Notes: a model not told the origin generated them from the letters alone. A stretch of 33,121 nt of DNA from Streptomyces shenzhenensis (GCF_021462265.1 NZ_JAJONF010000066.1:1-33121), one strand, 5' to 3'. Positions 14,336 through 22,791 are shown, counted from the stretch's first letter. Program-made: numbers and translations.

Positions 14336-14560
14336 ACCAACCCCATCGAGTCCACCTTCGCCACCGTCCGCCTACGCACAAAGGTCACCCGCGGGGCCGA
14401 CTCCCGCACCGCCGCCGTAGCGATGGTCTTCAAACTCGTCGAGTCCGCCCAGCAACGGTGGCGGGCCGTGAACGCACCCCACCTGGTCGCCCTCGTCCGC
14501 GCCGGAGCCCGTTTCGAACGCGGACAACTCGTCGAGCGACCCGAGCTCAGTGCGGCTTGA
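14336..14560 (+). pseudogene. IS256-family (mutator) transposase, C-terminal relic
   Basis: About 74 codons match the very end of IS256-type transposases of actinobacteria: TNPIESTFATVRLRTKVTRG, then AVAMVFKLVESAQQRWRAVNAPHLVALVRAGARF and GQLVERPE. The stop is TGA at 14558-14560. Sequence before TNPIES (14187-14335) is unrelated, so the first four fifths of the gene are gone. A short inverted repeat (AACTGT/ACAGTT near 14569-14584) just past the stop might be what is left of the element's end. Confidence 0.75.
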
Positions 14561-14654
14561 GCCACATCAACTGTTCTACAGTTCTTGCTGCCAATTACTC
14601 ACCTGAGACGCTCGAATCACCTCGCTGACATCATCCGTTCCTGAAGGGAGTCCT

Positions 14655-15041
14655 GTGGCATCCATCAAGGACATCGTCTTCGACAGCCCTCATCCGGCGT
14701 CGTCCGCCCGATTCTGGGCGCAGGCCCTGGATGATTACGAAATCGCGCCATACGACGAGGAGGAGCTGACCCGGCTGCGCTCCTTGGGCGTCAACGACCC
14801 GGAGGATGACCCCACCGTCCTGCTCGTTGACAGGGCCGGCAGGCTGCCGCGCATCTTCTTTCAGCTGGTACCAGAGGACAAGCGGGCCAAAAACCGAGTC
14901 CATTTCGACCTGAGCACGACCGATGCAGCCGCAGAGGTCAAGCGGCTATGCACACTCGGGGCAACGGTTCAGGCCGAGCACGAGGACTGGATCACGATGC
15001 AGGACCCCGATGGCAACGAGTTCTGCGTCATGCGCTCGTGA
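14655..15041 (+). CDS. VOC superfamily (glyoxalase/bleomycin-resistance fold) protein
   Basis: This 128-residue protein has the two-module VOC fold. The opening SIKDIVFDSPHPASSARFWAQAL is the classic first beta-alpha unit. RIFFQLVPEDKRAKNRVHFDLST contains the strand with the usual metal-side His, and DWITMQDPDGNEFCVM is the typical end with a Glu ligand. Members bind a metal and act as dioxygenases, isomerases, lyases or binding proteins for small molecules; this group is usually annotated only as glyoxalase-like. GTG 14655 has AAGGGAG at a good distance. It stands alone after the transposase relic. Confidence 0.85.
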   Translation: MASIKDIVFDSPHPASSARFWAQALDDYEIAPYDEEELTRLRSLGVNDPEDDPTVLLVDRAGRLPRIFFQLVPEDKRAKNRVHFDLSTTDAAAEVKRLCTLGATVQAEHEDWITMQDPDGNEFCVMRS

Positions 15042-15147
15042 CCAGGGTCAGGACATGATCGAATTCAACTGATCCACAGGAATTGGCAATTACTCTCGGC
15101 GACTTCGGCGGATTCACTCCGGCACTGAGCCACGTCGACAGCGCCGA

Positions 15148-15360
15148 GTGCCGAAAGGGTTGAAGACCCACACCGATCAAGACAGCGCCATTGGCGATCT
15201 CGCCCGGGACGTCTCGCGCGATCCCGACTGGCCCTCACGCAAGGGTCTGCCGGGCCAGCGCACCTATCTTGACGAGCGCGGGGCCGTTTCGGCGACCGTA
15301 GAGGCGCTCGAACGTGCCTGGGCTCAATACGAGCAATACAAAGCCGCTCAGGACAAGTGA
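15148..15360 (+). CDS. YozE-like SAM-fold small protein
   Basis: This 70-residue protein matches the YozE SAM-like family: LKTHTDQDSAIGDLARDVSRDPDWP followed by TYLDERGAVSATVEALERAWAQYEQY. In relatives the first part reads F-x-x-W-L-K-T-H-T; here the Trp codon is changed to Gly. The family is a small helical domain of unknown role. GTG 15148 is the only start after an in-frame stop, with no clear ribosome binding site, so it may be weakly translated or the start may have decayed. Confidence 0.65.
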   Translation: MPKGLKTHTDQDSAIGDLARDVSRDPDWPSRKGLPGQRTYLDERGAVSATVEALERAWAQYEQYKAAQDK

Positions 15361-15476
15361 GGGCGGTCCGCCCCGCCACGGCCAGTGCCGCGTCAGGCGC
15401 GTTCGCCCTGTCGGCCACCTCAGGTAGCCATTCGTCGTCGGCCTGCGGGCGGGCCAGCGGGGCGCGGGGAACCGAA

Positions 15477-15893
15477 TTACTGCGTCGGGTCGGGGTGCGG
15501 CAAGACGCGCGGAGTCGTCGGCTTGCCGGGCTTGGACTCGGCATCGCCGAGGTAGTAGACGGCTCCGGATTCACGGCGCGGTGTGCTCACGAGCAGCCAG
15601 CCGACGATCTGTCCCCGGGTGTCGCGAACTTGCCAGGGATCGAGACCAGCCCCCCAGTACACCTGCTGGTCGCTGCGTTCTCCGGGGGTGAGTCGACCGC
15701 TCATGTCATGGCAGTCACGTCCACGGCTGTCACCGCACTCGAACAGGACAGCTGGGGAGACGGTGTCATTGACGAAGGCGACGGAGCTGAAGTTGGCTGG
15801 GTCCGTGGGATCCATGGTCGCCGGATCGCAAGCACTCAGGACTCCCACGACGAGTGCGGCGACCGGCCAGACCCTGTGTGGACGAGTACCCAA
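15477..15893 (-). CDS. Putative lipoprotein
   Basis: This 138-residue secreted lipoprotein has a signal peptide TRPHRVWPVAALVVGVLSAC with the lipobox LSAC (lipidated Cys22), then a region of about 115 residues with one possible disulfide pair (FECGDSRGRDC). No domain is recognised. I chose TTG 15893 because GGGAGG lies six bases before it and because it places the charged n-region and hydrophobic core correctly; the longer frame to 16019 adds sequence with no signal-peptide logic. It would be anchored on the outer face of the cytoplasmic membrane. Confidence 0.65.
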   Translation of the reverse strand: MGTRPHRVWPVAALVVGVLSACDPATMDPTDPANFSSVAFVNDTVSPAVLFECGDSRGRDCHDMSGRLTPGERSDQQVYWGAGLDPWQVRDTRGQIVGWLLVSTPRRESGAVYYLGDAESKPGKPTTPRVLPHPDPTQ

Positions 15894-16028
15894 GTCGAAC
15901 CTCCCGTTCGGCAACGAGAGCCTACAGAAGGCAAACGTCGGCTGCCCCGGCACTGGGCCGTATCGCCGTCTTCTTCCAGCGAGGAGCCACCCATGGTCTC
16001 CGCGCTCGGCCACGGACACCGTGGGAAC

Positions 16029-16127
16029 TTACGCGAGGTCCCCCGACCGGAACGGCTTTCCCAGCATGTCCCGCAGGGCATCTCGCAGGGTCTCGTTACG
16101 CAGGCCGCTCGACGTCAGCAGTAGCTC
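16029..16127 (-). pseudogene. Peptidase E-like (family S51) N-terminal relic
   Basis: About 32 codons read ELLLTSSGLRNETLRDALRD then MLGKPF before a stop. This closely resembles the first strand and helix of dipeptidase E-like proteins (L-L-L-T-S-x-G-x-x-N ... L-x-x-L-L-G-K-P). There is no start codon in place and no catalytic region afterwards, so it is a fragment of a lost gene. Confidence 0.4.
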
Positions 16128-16721
16128 CGTCGGGCGAGTCGGCCATGGCCATGACCAGGCCCTGCGGGCTCAGGCAACGCACCCGCCGCAGAGCCGAGCA
16201 GGCCTCACGACCGCCCCTCACCAGGGGGCAAGTCGGCCCTCCCGGCTTGGAGTGGTCGAGCGCGGCGGGCCCCGGAAGCAGATGAACACGCCACCTGGGG
16301 ATCACGGGGTTCTCTGCGCTCCACGATCCACGCTCCACGAAGTTGCCGTGTTCGTCCCTCCGTCCGTCATTCCCTGTCGCTGCTCCCGTGCCTCGCGCAC
16401 CCTGCGCCTGGAGGCCCTCGATGAGGCTGTCGGTGAGGCTCTCGCGCGGTTCAAGGCCGTTGCCTGGTAGCCGAGTTCGATTCGGTCACCGGCCCATGAG
16501 GGGCTTGCCGGGTGCGTTACCGGATCTCCTCGCTGCGCCGGACGGCCTGGTGGTCTGCGCCATGACTGCGACGGACCATGACTCGATCACCACCGGCGGC
16601 GGAGTGGTGCCGGCGTGCGACGCCGGAGGAACTGACCGCCTTCGGCCTGCCCTACCACCCGTTGCCCGGTCGCCGACCGGTCCCGAGCGGCGCGAGAGTT
16701 GTGCCGGCTTTCCGCGCCGAG
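16128..16721. other. Gene-poor stretch, no supported gene
   Basis: Open frames occur on both strands. Short protein-like pieces (for example ATPEELTAFGLPYHPLPG near 16620-16670, plus strand) are seen, but none has a start signal or a recognisable family. Probably decayed coding DNA. Confidence 0.35.
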
Positions 16722-17492
16722 CTATTCGCTGCCTCGCGGGAAAGGAACGGCGAAAGCTCGGGAGATGCTGCGGGCGGTCGCGCGGACGGAAGGGGCGACG
16801 TCCTGGAAGGATTGGGTGCCGGCTCGGAAGCAGATGGAAACAGCTGCCACCACGGAGCCGTCCGGCCCGTGAACCGGCGCGCCTACGCAATGGATGTCAG
16901 GGCCCATCATTCGATCGCTTGAGGAGTAGCCCTGCCTGCGGACGGCGGCCAGAATCGATCGGATGCGGCCGGCGTCCGTGACGGTGTTCTCGCTGTAGCG
17001 GGGCAACGGGCCCCTCAGGTATTCCTCGCGTACGTCGGCGGGGGCATGGGCGAGCAGCACCAGGCCCGCGCCCGTGGCGAAGGTGCCGAAGCGTCCGCCT
17101 GCGCGGCTGATGACCTGGGGAGCTCGTGGCGCGCTGAGACGTTCCAGGATGACGACGTCCAGGTGGTTCCGCACAGAAAGATGGACGTGCTGTTGCTTCG
17201 TCGCGTCGTGCAGATTCTGAATGAACGGGAGAGCGATATCCCGAATACCATGGCCACGCGGAGAAAGGGCGGCCACCTCCCACAGTCGCAGACCCACTCT
17301 GTACCGGCGGTCGTGGCCGCGCTCAAGGGCTCCCCAGGCGACGAGTTCGGCGGCCCGGCGATGCACGGTGGGAAGCGAGAGCCCCGTCCGCCGCGACAAC
17401 TCGGTCAGCGTCAGTGCGGGAGTTTCGTGCGAAAAAGCTTCCAGCAGGGCCAGGACTTTGCCCGTCACCGACATGCTGTTCTCGCCAGACAT
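16722..17492 (-). CDS. IclR-family transcriptional regulator
   Basis: This 256-residue regulator has an N-terminal winged helix-turn-helix (about residues 7-65: KVLALLEAFSHETPALTLTELSRRTGLSLPTVHRRAAELVAWGALERG) and a C-terminal effector-binding domain (about 85-250). The latter includes VILERLSAPRAPQVISRAGGRFGTFATGAGLVLLAHAP and DIHCVGAPVHGPDGSVVAAVSI. IclR proteins sense small catabolic molecules and usually repress neighbouring genes. ATG 17492 is preceded by GGAGAGG; an upstream ATG at 17537 lacks one. The nearest possible target is the LAL regulator and hydrolase group transcribed away from it. Confidence 0.9.
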   Translation of the reverse strand: MSGENSMSVTGKVLALLEAFSHETPALTLTELSRRTGLSLPTVHRRAAELVAWGALERGHDRRYRVGLRLWEVAALSPRGHGIRDIALPFIQNLHDATKQQHVHLSVRNHLDVVILERLSAPRAPQVISRAGGRFGTFATGAGLVLLAHAPADVREEYLRGPLPRYSENTVTDAGRIRSILAAVRRQGYSSSDRMMGPDIHCVGAPVHGPDGSVVAAVSICFRAGTQSFQDVAPSVRATARSISRAFAVPFPRGSE

Positions 17493-18101
17493 CCTCTCCA
17501 CCCTTCGCGCGTGTTTGCATTCTTTCCGATTGCTCAACCGAAACCCGAAATCGACGCAAGTCCCGGCGGGACGGATGAGATTCGCAGGAGGCGCGGAAAT
17601 CGCATCTTACCATCAATATTGCTGCTTGGTCCGGGCCGGTGTTCCCTGATCATGATTGCGCTATTGCGTGCTGTTACTGACGGGTTCCTGCACGCGGGTC
17701 CGGGCGAGTCTGATCTTGACCAGGATCTAGTCGGCGGCGGCGGTCCCGGTGAGGGGCTTCGCCTTCTCGTCCCGGGAGTCGATGTAGTCGCGGGACCGGT
17801 TGACCAGGACGTTGACGCTCACGCACGTGCCCTGGTGGAGACCGCCGGGTGGTGATCCAGAACCAGATCTCGATCCGGTTCGACCACGAGGACGGACCCC
17901 ACGGGTGAAATGGCAGTGGCCGCTTTCCCTGCTTCGCGCCGAGCGGACGCGCTCCTTCCGGAATGCGGACCGTTTCGCGAGCGAGTATCCCTGACCGCCG
18001 GCCGGTACGGCCCTCGCCCGTGCCAGGAGCGCGGGCCGCCGTCATCACCACCGGCCTCGCTCCGGCCACATGGACTCCGCGCCCGAGGGAAGTCGAGCCC
18101 G
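17493..18101. other. Long divergent intergenic region
   Basis: About 600 bases separate the IclR gene from the LAL promoter region. It holds one coding relic (17727-17890) and a 21-nt motif at 17912-17932 that is shared with 23507-23528. Otherwise no gene is supported. Confidence 0.4.
17727..17890 (-). pseudogene. Unassigned protein relic, C-terminal part
   Basis: Minus-strand codons ending at TAG 17727-17729 read VSVNVLVNRSRDYIDSRDEK then AKPLTGTAAAD, which has natural protein composition. A neighbouring frame carries NRIEIWFWITT just upstream, so a frameshift seems to separate two parts. I do not recognise the family and see no start. Confidence 0.25.
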
Positions 18102-18120
18102 ACTTTCATCAGGTGAAAGT
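18102..18120 (+). promoter_or_regulatory. Palindrome upstream of the LAL regulator gene
   Basis: Perfect 7-bp arms ACTTTCA/TGAAAGT are separated by five bases. It lies directly upstream of a promoter-like pair and 118 bases before the gene start, a typical place for an operator. Confidence 0.4.
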
Positions 18121-18123
18121 TTT

Positions 18124-18159
18124 TTGCCGCCCGGCGATCCGGAGGTACGATCCGGGCGG
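18124..18159 (+). promoter_or_regulatory. Candidate promoter with overlapping inverted repeat
   Basis: TTGCCG (18124-18129) and TACGAT (18146-18151), 16 bases apart, resemble a sigma-70-type -35/-10 pair. The inverted repeat CCGCCCGG/CCGGGCGG (18127-18134 with 18152-18159) overlaps both boxes and could be an operator for a repressor such as the divergent IclR protein. Confidence 0.35.
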
Positions 18160-18237
18160 TCAAAATTTCGATTTCCAAGCAGAGCCGGGCTTCGTGGGGC
18201 TTGCGCACAGTACGGACGGTTGACTGGAGCGTGACCG

Positions 18238-21021
18238 TTGAAGGACCTTTCCGAAGACAACTCCGCCCATTCCCTGGTGGGGCGCGCGCGGCAAGTCAAA
18301 GAAATCCATGACTTTCTCGCCACCACCCATCGCGGTGGCGCTCTCCTGCTTTCCGGACAAGCCGGAGTGGGTAAAACAGCTCTGCTCGACGCTGCGGCGG
18401 AAGCAGCGGCATCGGCAGGGACGCGAGTCGTGCGTGCCGCCGGAGTCGAATTCGAGGCCGACGTGAGCTACTCCGGGCTCAACCAGCTCCTCTTCCCCCT
18501 CGCCGAGTTCTTCGGCGAGCTCGACGACGTGCACAGCGGAGCCCTGCGCGTGGCGCTCGGCTTCGACAACGGACCACCGCCGGACCGCCTTGTCGTGTCC
18601 AGCGCGACCATGTTGCTCCTGCGTCAGGTGGCCACCGACACCCGACTGCTCCTCGTCATCGACGACCTGCCGTGGCTGGACCGCGCCAGCGCCGGAGTCC
18701 TCGGCTTCGTCGCGCGCAGGCTGGAGGGAAGCCGGGTCGGTTTCCTGGGCGCCATGCGGTCGGGGAGCCACACGCTCTTCAACCGCGTCGGGCTGCCCGA
18801 ATACGAGATTCCGCCGCTGGACGGGACCGCGTCGAGGGAACTGCTCGACGCGCGGTTTCCCGACCTCGCCGAGCGAGTACGGGACCGGATCCTGGTCGCG
18901 GCCGAGGGCAACCCGCTGGCACTGCTCGAGTTGCCGACCGCGCTCAGCGGGCCGCAACTCGTGGCCTCGGAGGGCCTTCCGTCCCTGCTGCCGCTCAGCC
19001 AGCGGCTGCAGGCACTGTTCGTCTCGCGGGTCTCCGCCCTTCCCGATGCCTCGCGGGGGCTGTTGCTGCTCGCGACCCTGGACGGAACCGGTGATCTCGG
19101 TCTTCTCCAGGCGTCGGCGCGGGAGGCCGGGTACGACGGCGGTATCGAAGCCCTCGCCCCCGCCGAGCACGACAGGCTGGTGCACTTCGACGAGGGCACC
19201 AGACGGCTCGTCTTCCGGCATCCCCTGATCCGCTCGGCGGTCGTGGAGGCCTGCACCACGGCCCAGCGCCGTGCGGCTCACAGAGCCCTTGCCCAGGTTC
19301 TGTTGGACCAGCCCGAACGCCGCGCCTGGCATCTGGGGGAGGCGTGCGTCGAGCCGGACGAGGACGTGGCCACCCTGCTCGAACGGGCCGCTCGCCTCAT
19401 CTCCGCCCGCGGCAACGCCAGCGGCGCCGTGGCAGCTCTGAAACGGAGCGCCGACCTCAGCCCCCGCGGCGCGGACCGGGCCCGCAGGCTCACCGAGGCC
19501 GCTTACATCGGGGCCGACGCCACCGGGGACCTGCTCGGCGTGTCGGATCTGCTCGCCCATGCGCGCCGGGCAGATCCGGATCTGGTGGACTCCCTGCATT
19601 CCGCCGCTGCCGCCGTCTACCTGACCATCAACGGCGGCGGGGACATCGACACCGCCCACCACCTGCTCGTGAGCGCGATCGAGTCCGGCGCACACCGCTA
19701 CGACGCCCAGGACCCCGCTCTCATCGAGGCGTTCCACCTGCTGCTGCTCCTGTGCTTCTACGGCGGCCGGGCGGAACTGTGGCCTCCCTTCTACGCCGCG
19801 CTCGCCCGCTTGCGTCCGGAGCCGCCTCCGCTGCTGTCCGCGGCCGGCAAGACCTTCTCGGACCCGGCTCGCTCGGGAGCCGCCGCCCTGGAGCAGTTGG
19901 GGCCCATCCTGGACGGCCTTCCCCACGAAACCGACCCCGCCCGAATCGTGCGGATCGGGACCGCGTCGCTCTACGTGGACCGGTTGGCGGACCTCCGTGA
20001 GTCTTCTTGGAGAGTCGTCCGGCAGGGACGGGACGGGGGCCCCGCGCGAAGAACGCTCGGGGCGCTGATGCACCTGTGCCTGGGTGACTATCTGAGTGGC
20101 AGGTGGGACGAGTGCGAAGAACTGGCCGCTGAGGGACTGCGGTTGTGCGAGGACTCGGGGTACCGGTTCTTCACCTGGTACTTCTGGTACTGCCTGGCCG
20201 TCGTCGCCGCCGTGCGCGGCGACGACGGCCAGGCCGATCGTCTCGCCGACCGGATCACCCGGTTCGCGACACCGCGGGGCGTCGGGACGGCCCTGCACTA
20301 CGCCCGGCACGTGCGCACCGTCGCGGGCATCGGGCGGGGGGACTTCGAGGGCGCCTACCAGCAGGCCGTGGCCGTCAGCTCCCCGGGCACCTTCGCCTCC
20401 CATGTCCCGCACGCCCTGTGGGTGGCGATGGACCTCGTCGAAGCGGCGGTGCGTACCGGCCGCCGGGAAGAGGCGGCCGCTCATGTGCGCGCGATGCGGG
20501 ACATCGACATGGCGGCGCTCTCACCCCGGCTCGCCCTGCTCGCCGGCGGCTCGGCCGCGCTGTGTGCCGAGGAGGACGAGGACGCGATCCGGCTGTTCGA
20601 CGAGGCTCTGGCGGTACCGGGCGTCGAGCGGTGGCCGTTCGATCTTGCCCGGGTGCGGCTCGCCTATGGTGAAAGACTGCGGCGAGCACGGGCGAACTCG
20701 GACTGCCGAGGGCCGTTGAGTCAGGCCAACGATGCCTTCACCCTGCTCAAGGCCCGTCCTTGGATGGAACGCGCGTCCAAAGAGCTGCGCGCCTCGGGAT
20801 GGACCATGCCGAGAACCGTCACCGCGGAGCGTCAGGTGCTCACGCCCCAGGAGCGGCAGATCGCGGAGCTGGCCGCGTCCGGCCTGAGCAACAAGCAGAT
20901 CGCCGAGCGGCTCTATCTCTCCCATCGGACCATCGGTGCGCACCTGTACCAGATTTTTCCGAAGCTCGGTGTCTCCTCCCGGGCGGCCCTCCGCGACGCG
21001 CTCGCCGACCTGGACGAGTAG
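18238..21021 (+). CDS. LAL-type LuxR-family transcriptional regulator
   Basis: Large ATP-binding regulator of the LuxR family (927 residues). An N-terminal AAA-like NTPase carries Walker A GQAGVGKT (40-47) and Walker B LLLVIDDL (about 137-144). A long helical middle part follows, probably TPR-like (about 330-840), and then a C-terminal LuxR helix-turn-helix (about 866-922: LTPQERQIAELAASGLSNKQIAERLYLSHRTIGAHLYQIFPKLG). LAL proteins typically activate neighbouring catabolic or biosynthetic genes in response to a small ligand. The start is TTG 18238 with GGAG nine bases before it; an in-frame stop at 18232 rules out a longer protein. The adjacent hydrolase genes on the same strand are the likely targets. 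Confidence 0.92.
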   Translation: MKDLSEDNSAHSLVGRARQVKEIHDFLATTHRGGALLLSGQAGVGKTALLDAAAEAAASAGTRVVRAAGVEFEADVSYSGLNQLLFPLAEFFGELDDVHSGALRVALGFDNGPPPDRLVVSSATMLLLRQVATDTRLLLVIDDLPWLDRASAGVLGFVARRLEGSRVGFLGAMRSGSHTLFNRVGLPEYEIPPLDGTASRELLDARFPDLAERVRDRILVAAEGNPLALLELPTALSGPQLVASEGLPSLLPLSQRLQALFVSRVSALPDASRGLLLLATLDGTGDLGLLQASAREAGYDGGIEALAPAEHDRLVHFDEGTRRLVFRHPLIRSAVVEACTTAQRRAAHRALAQVLLDQPERRAWHLGEACVEPDEDVATLLERAARLISARGNASGAVAALKRSADLSPRGADRARRLTEAAYIGADATGDLLGVSDLLAHARRADPDLVDSLHSAAAAVYLTINGGGDIDTAHHLLVSAIESGAHRYDAQDPALIEAFHLLLLLCFYGGRAELWPPFYAALARLRPEPPPLLSAAGKTFSDPARSGAAALEQLGPILDGLPHETDPARIVRIGTASLYVDRLADLRESSWRVVRQGRDGGPARRTLGALMHLCLGDYLSGRWDECEELAAEGLRLCEDSGYRFFTWYFWYCLAVVAAVRGDDGQADRLADRITRFATPRGVGTALHYARHVRTVAGIGRGDFEGAYQQAVAVSSPGTFASHVPHALWVAMDLVEAAVRTGRREEAAAHVRAMRDIDMAALSPRLALLAGGSAALCAEEDEDAIRLFDEALAVPGVERWPFDLARVRLAYGERLRRARANSDCRGPLSQANDAFTLLKARPWMERASKELRASGWTMPRTVTAERQVLTPQERQIAELAASGLSNKQIAERLYLSHRTIGAHLYQIFPKLGVSSRAALRDALADLDE

Positions 21022-21036
21022 AACGCGGCCGGCACA

Positions 21037-21064
21037 GCCCCGCCCACCGCGCCCCGCCCACCGT
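21037..21064 (+). repeat. Two tandem 14-bp repeats
   Basis: GCCCCGCCCACCGC occurs twice in a row (13 of 14 identical) in the short space between the LAL gene and the first hydrolase gene. It could be a regulator site or simple slippage. Confidence 0.35.
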
Positions 21065-21127
21065 GCCTCGGCCACCGCGTGACCGGCTCGGTACGCCCGG
21101 TCTCCCCTCCTACCCGAAAGACCTCCC

Positions 21128-21817
21128 ATGTCACTTCCCGCTCTGCTCCTCGTCCATGGCGCCTGGCACGACTCCGCTGTCTGGCAGCCCCTTGCCGAGT
21201 GCCTCCCCGATGTCGACGTGAGGACGGTGCGCCTGGCCAGTACCGGGGAGGATCCCGCGCTCCTCGGGGACCTGTACGCGGACTCGGCTCGTATCGAAGC
21301 CGTCCTGGCAGAGATCGGCGGGCCGACGGTGGTCCTCGGCCACTCCTACGGGGGCGCGCCCGTGTCGCAGACGGCGGGCCACGGCATCGTACGGGCGATC
21401 TACCTGGCGGCGATGATGCAGGACGTCGGTGACACCGTGCTGACCCCGACGGGAGGCGTTCATCCTCCGTACTGGGACGTCCATCAGGAGGACGGCGGCC
21501 TTCAGGGCCACTTCGGTGTCACCGGTCCGGTGGAGGTGCTGTACAACGGCGTCGACCCGCAACGCGCGGCGGCTGCCGCGGCATCGCTGCGCCCGCAGTC
21601 CCTCGCCTCGGTCACCCAGCCCCTCACCCGGGCCGTCTGGCACGACGTGCCGAGCTCCTACATCGTCTGCGAGCAGGACCGCGCGATTCCCGCCGCGTTC
21701 CAGCACTCCATGGCCCAACAGGCCGACCGCGTGCGCGTGCTGGACAGCGGACACTCGCCGTTCCTCTCGCACCCCGTAGAACTGGCCCGTCTCATCCGCG
21801 AGGAGATGGCCGTCTGA
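21128..21817 (+). CDS. Alpha/beta hydrolase
   Basis: Cytoplasmic alpha/beta-fold hydrolase of 229 residues. LLLVHGAWHDSAVW is the HG oxyanion region, GHSYGG carries the nucleophilic Ser73, and SSYIVCEQDRAIP and DSGHSPFLSHP place the acid and the catalytic His. The short length and the HGAWH opening fit the esterase group related to plant methylesterases and bacterial EstC-like enzymes, so an ester or a similar small molecule is a likely substrate. ATG 21128 follows a purine-rich stretch (CGAAAGACC). It lies 106 bases after the LAL regulator and could be read in the same transcript. Confidence 0.87.
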   Translation: MSLPALLLVHGAWHDSAVWQPLAECLPDVDVRTVRLASTGEDPALLGDLYADSARIEAVLAEIGGPTVVLGHSYGGAPVSQTAGHGIVRAIYLAAMMQDVGDTVLTPTGGVHPPYWDVHQEDGGLQGHFGVTGPVEVLYNGVDPQRAAAAAASLRPQSLASVTQPLTRAVWHDVPSSYIVCEQDRAIPAAFQHSMAQQADRVRVLDSGHSPFLSHPVELARLIREEMAV

Positions 21818-21831
21818 CGAGGCGGCCGGGG

Positions 21832-21931
21832 ACCGGCCGGGCCCGGAGCCGTGGCCTCCTCCGCGCCGGCCGGGCCCGGAGCCGTGGCCTCCTCCGCGCC
21901 GGCCGCGCCCGGAAGCCATGACCTCCTCCGC
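21832..21931 (+). repeat. 33-bp tandem repeat, three copies
   Basis: Unit 1 is 21832-21864, unit 2 is 21865-21897 (one difference), and unit 3 is 21898-21931 (one extra base and a few changes). The beginning of a fourth follows. Each unit carries GCCGGCCG and GCCTCCTCCGC. It lies between the converging hydrolase and SDR genes and may work as a terminator region. Confidence 0.7.
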
Positions 21932-21978
21932 GCCGGCCGCGCCGCTGCCCGCACGGCCCACGGCGCCTCTCGCCTCGC

Positions 21979-22791
21979 TCACCGCGGGGGTGCGCCGGTG
22001 GTGACACGCTGCCCCCGGCTCCCCTTCGGATTGTTCACCACCCCCACGATGGCTTCGGCCGTCCGGGCGATGTCCGCTTCGCCGGCGGCCTGCTCGGCGA
22101 GGGCCGCGTCCACGCTGTCCACGAGGCCGCGATACCGGGCGTCGTAGGCGGCGAAGGTCTCGGCGTCGTCCGGACGGACCAGACTCGGTTGCCGGCCGAT
22201 GTCGGCCGTGGGTGATCCGCACATGACGGTGCAGACCTCGATTCCGAACCCGGCCAGCTCCCTCGCGTAAGTCTCCGCCAAGTGGTCGATCACCGTGACG
22301 GCCTCCTCGTGGAGGGCGAGGTAGGGAGTCGCGTCGGCACGGTGCCGGGAGGGCACCACCCAGATCAGCAACCCGTCCCGGCGCTCGCGCATGGCCGGCA
22401 GGACGGCACGGTTCACCCGCTGGCTGGAGAGCACGTGGGCGTCGTAGATCTGCGCCAACTGGTAGGGGGTGAAGGACTCCACCGGTCCCCGCGGTACCGG
22501 GCCGAGAGCATGAACCACCGCGTCGACGCGCCCGGAGCGCCGTGTGATCTCCTCGACCGCGGCGGAGACCGAGTGCTGGTCGGCGGTGTCGAGCCCAAGG
22601 GGGTGGAGCCCCGCGTCCTGCGGCAGTTCCTGCGGCAGGACCTGACTTCCCCACACGGTGAGATCAGCGGGCGACACCCCGCCGGCGGGCCCGAATCCGG
22701 CGTACACGGTGTGACCGGCGCCGGCCAGCGCCAGCGCTGTCATCGCGCCGAGCCCGGTGGATGCCGCGGTGACAAGAACGATCTTCGACAT
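21979..22791 (-). CDS. SDR-family protein with altered active site
   Basis: This 270-residue protein has the Rossmann layout of short-chain dehydrogenases: KIVLVTAASTGLGAMTALALAGAGHTVYAG at the start, then VDAVVHALGPV and a late LAETYARELAGFGIEVCTV. Key positions differ from the canonical family. The glycine motif is TAASTGLG instead of TGxxxGxG, the NNAG position reads HALG, and after Tyr157 the expected Lys is His161 (YLALH). It may use another mechanism or be a non-catalytic, regulator-like member (NmrA-type behaviour is one option). I chose ATG 22791 because AGGAG lies six bases before it; the open frame upstream to 23703 is unrelated. It points against the neighbouring hydrolases. Confidence 0.75.
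   Translation of the reverse strand: MSKIVLVTAASTGLGAMTALALAGAGHTVYAGFGPAGGVSPADLTVWGSQVLPQELPQDAGLHPLGLDTADQHSVSAAVEEITRRSGRVDAVVHALGPVPRGPVESFTPYQLAQIYDAHVLSSQRVNRAVLPAMRERRDGLLIWVVPSRHRADATPYLALHEEAVTVIDHLAETYARELAGFGIEVCTVMCGSPTADIGRQPSLVRPDDAETFAAYDARYRGLVDSVDAALAEQAAGEADIARTAEAIVGVVNNPKGSRGQRVTTGAPPR

Noticed and set aside
16470..16500. CCGAGTTCGATTCGG, resembling a tRNA T arm
   Set aside because: The stem pairs only four bases and no other tRNA parts are nearby.
18160..20484. 774-codon minus-strand frame
   Set aside because: Mirror image of the LAL regulator; low-complexity Gly/Gln/Glu-rich translation without domains.
21832..21931. CRISPR-like array
   Set aside because: The units are directly adjacent with no spacers, so this is a simple tandem repeat.
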